From Halospina denitrificans (GTDB lineage Bacteria; Pseudomonadota; Gammaproteobacteria; Pseudomonadales; Oleiphilaceae), in assembly GCF_004364635.1 (NCBI RefSeq), contig NZ_SOAX01000005.1, positions 124,001-188,000 of the forward strand: a stretch of 64,000 bases of DNA, read 5' to 3'. The translations under genes and the position numbers were made by a program. The notes under the pieces are model-generated. The model ran no database searches and was not told where the DNA came from. It worked only from the letters and a program-made list of their open reading frames with translations. Shown one piece after another: positions 63,217 through 64,000 of this stretch; position 1 is the first letter of the stretch, and each line of letters opens with the position of its first letter.

Positions 63217-63926
63217 GGGTCCGCCTCCGCGCCCCAGTGCCAGTCCATGCGCCACTCGTGACCAGGCTGGCATCGAACACTTTCCCTGATTATAGACAAA
63301 AAGTCGCTGCGTGGAATGCGTTCGGCGCCCATGCTCAGAAGATGGGTGTTTTCCACCTGACAGTCCATCAGGCGGTAGCCCCAGCGTTCAAGCTGGCGGG
63401 CCACGTGCACGAACACCACCTTGGAGGCGTCCCGTTCCAGGCTGAACATGGACTCGCCAAAGAACGTCTTGCCGATGGCGACCCCATATAGGCCGCCCAC
63501 GAGCTGCCCTTCCGGCGTCCAGGCCTCGAAGGAGTGGGCATGTCCAAGCTCATGGAGGTGGCAGTAGGCCTTCTCCATGTCCTGGGTGATCCAGGTACCT
63601 TCGGCGCGCAGGGCGCCACAGGCATGGATCACTTCCCGGAAGGCGCAGTCCACGGATATCCGCAGCCGCTTCTGGTTGAGCTTGCGGCGCAGGCTGCGGG
63701 AAATATGCACCCGGGATGGAAAGAGGACACAGCGTGGGTTGGGGGACCACCAGAGGATGGGCTGGTCGTCGGAGAACCAGGGGAAGATCCCCTCGCTGTA
63801 GGCCCGAAGGATGCGATCCGGATGCAGGTCGCCGCCAATGGCGAGCAGGCCGTCCGGATCATCCAGCGCGGTTTCCGGATCCGGAAACCAGTGGGAGGTG
63901 GTGTCCAGCCAGGGGAGTGCGGTCAT
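63213..63926 (-). CDS. aat: Leucyl/phenylalanyl-tRNA-protein transferase Aat
   Basis: A 237-residue enzyme that adds Leu or Phe to proteins with N-terminal Lys or Arg. FPDPETALDDPDGLLAIGGD, YSEGIFPWF and GGLYGVAIGKTFFGESMFS are diagnostic. It forms a two-gene unit with bpt and lies 9 bases after trxB. Confidence 0.96.
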   Translation of the reverse strand: MTALPWLDTTSHWFPDPETALDDPDGLLAIGGDLHPDRILRAYSEGIFPWFSDDQPILWWSPNPRCVLFPSRVHISRSLRRKLNQKRLRISVDCAFREVIHACGALRAEGTWITQDMEKAYCHLHELGHAHSFEAWTPEGQLVGGLYGVAIGKTFFGESMFSLERDASKVVFVHVARQLERWGYRLMDCQVENTHLLSMGAERIPRSDFLSIIRESVRCQPGHEWRMDWHWGAEADP

Positions 63927-63935
63927 GGGGCAGCG

Positions 63936-64000
63936 TCAGGCAAGACCGTCCAGGTACTTTTCGGCGTCAAGCGCCGCCATGCACCCGAAACCGGCCGAGG
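63936..64000 (-). CDS. trxB: Thioredoxin reductase, C-terminal end (partial)
   Basis: The last 20 residues (SAGFGCMAALDAEKYLDGLA) and the stop are in the window; the gene continues past the right edge. The end matches TrxB, and trxB-aat-bpt is the conserved order. Confidence 0.85.
   Translation of the reverse strand, partial: SAGFGCMAALDAEKYLDGLA

Overview
The window is 64 kb of dense, moderately GC-rich bacterial chromosome from a gammaproteobacterium. The gene order clpP-clpX-lon-hupB-tRNA-Asp-ppiD, the complete ccoNOQP-ccoGHIS set next to hemN, the block nudJ-mnmA-hflD-purB, and icd/cspD/clpS-clpA/infA followed by bpt-aat-trxB, together with a DUF1302/DUF1329 pair, fit an aerobic or microaerobic Marinobacter-like or Pseudomonas-like organism. 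This assignment rests on gene content and order, not on a search. No rRNA, phage, transposase or CRISPR array was seen. One tRNA gene is present.

Layout. 1-7.5 kb: protein quality control (end of tig, clpP, clpX, lon with a heat-shock type promoter, hupB, tRNA-Asp, ppiD). 7.7-12.2 kb: a four-gene exported operon (C39-peptidase-like protein, FapF-like beta-barrel, OmpP1/FadL-like barrel, MalM-like lipoprotein) with no obvious substrate gene. 12.2-15 kb: polysaccharide deacetylase, a DnaJ-related protein and ttcA. 15-25 kb: cbb3 oxidase structural and assembly genes plus hemN, with FNR/Anr-type boxes in front of ccoN and hemN. 25-34 kb: rlmM, tusA, dsbD, epmC, rhlB, pdxB, htpX. 34-42 kb: alaA, msrB, a hybrid sensor kinase, a LysR regulator, a GNAT protein and the ribosomal oxygenase roxA. 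42-51 kb: purB, hflD, mnmA, nudJ, icd, cspD, clpS, clpA, infA. 51.6-61.6 kb: an envelope/lipid-type locus (DUF1329, DUF1302, a large VolA/Pla-1-like lipase lipoprotein) divergent from an ECF sigma factor, its anti-sigma factor, an acidic exported protein and a TPR plus beta-barrel protein. 61.6-64 kb: an EAL protein, bpt, aat and the end of trxB.

The most unusual signal is a family of four large intergenic hairpins (14956-15065, 16509-16644, 42240-42350, 45768-45882). Each has two perfectly complementary arms of 28-41 bp around a conserved 53-54 nt core. The outer arm sequences are unrelated between copies, yet no mismatch occurs in any of the 129 paired positions. The core contains two small hairpins with TCCC or TCCA loops. 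One copy lies inside the predicted 5' leader of hemN, directly below an Anr-type class II promoter. No mobility gene is present in the window.

Functional links: ClpP/X, Lon, ClpS/ClpA and the two aminoacyl-tRNA transferases (Aat, Bpt) form a protein-turnover set including the whole N-degron pathway. ccoNOQP/GHIS and hemN form an oxygen-responsive respiratory set. The divergent ECF operon and lipase operon may form one envelope regulon, since a GGAACCC motif lies about 90 bp upstream of one gene in each.
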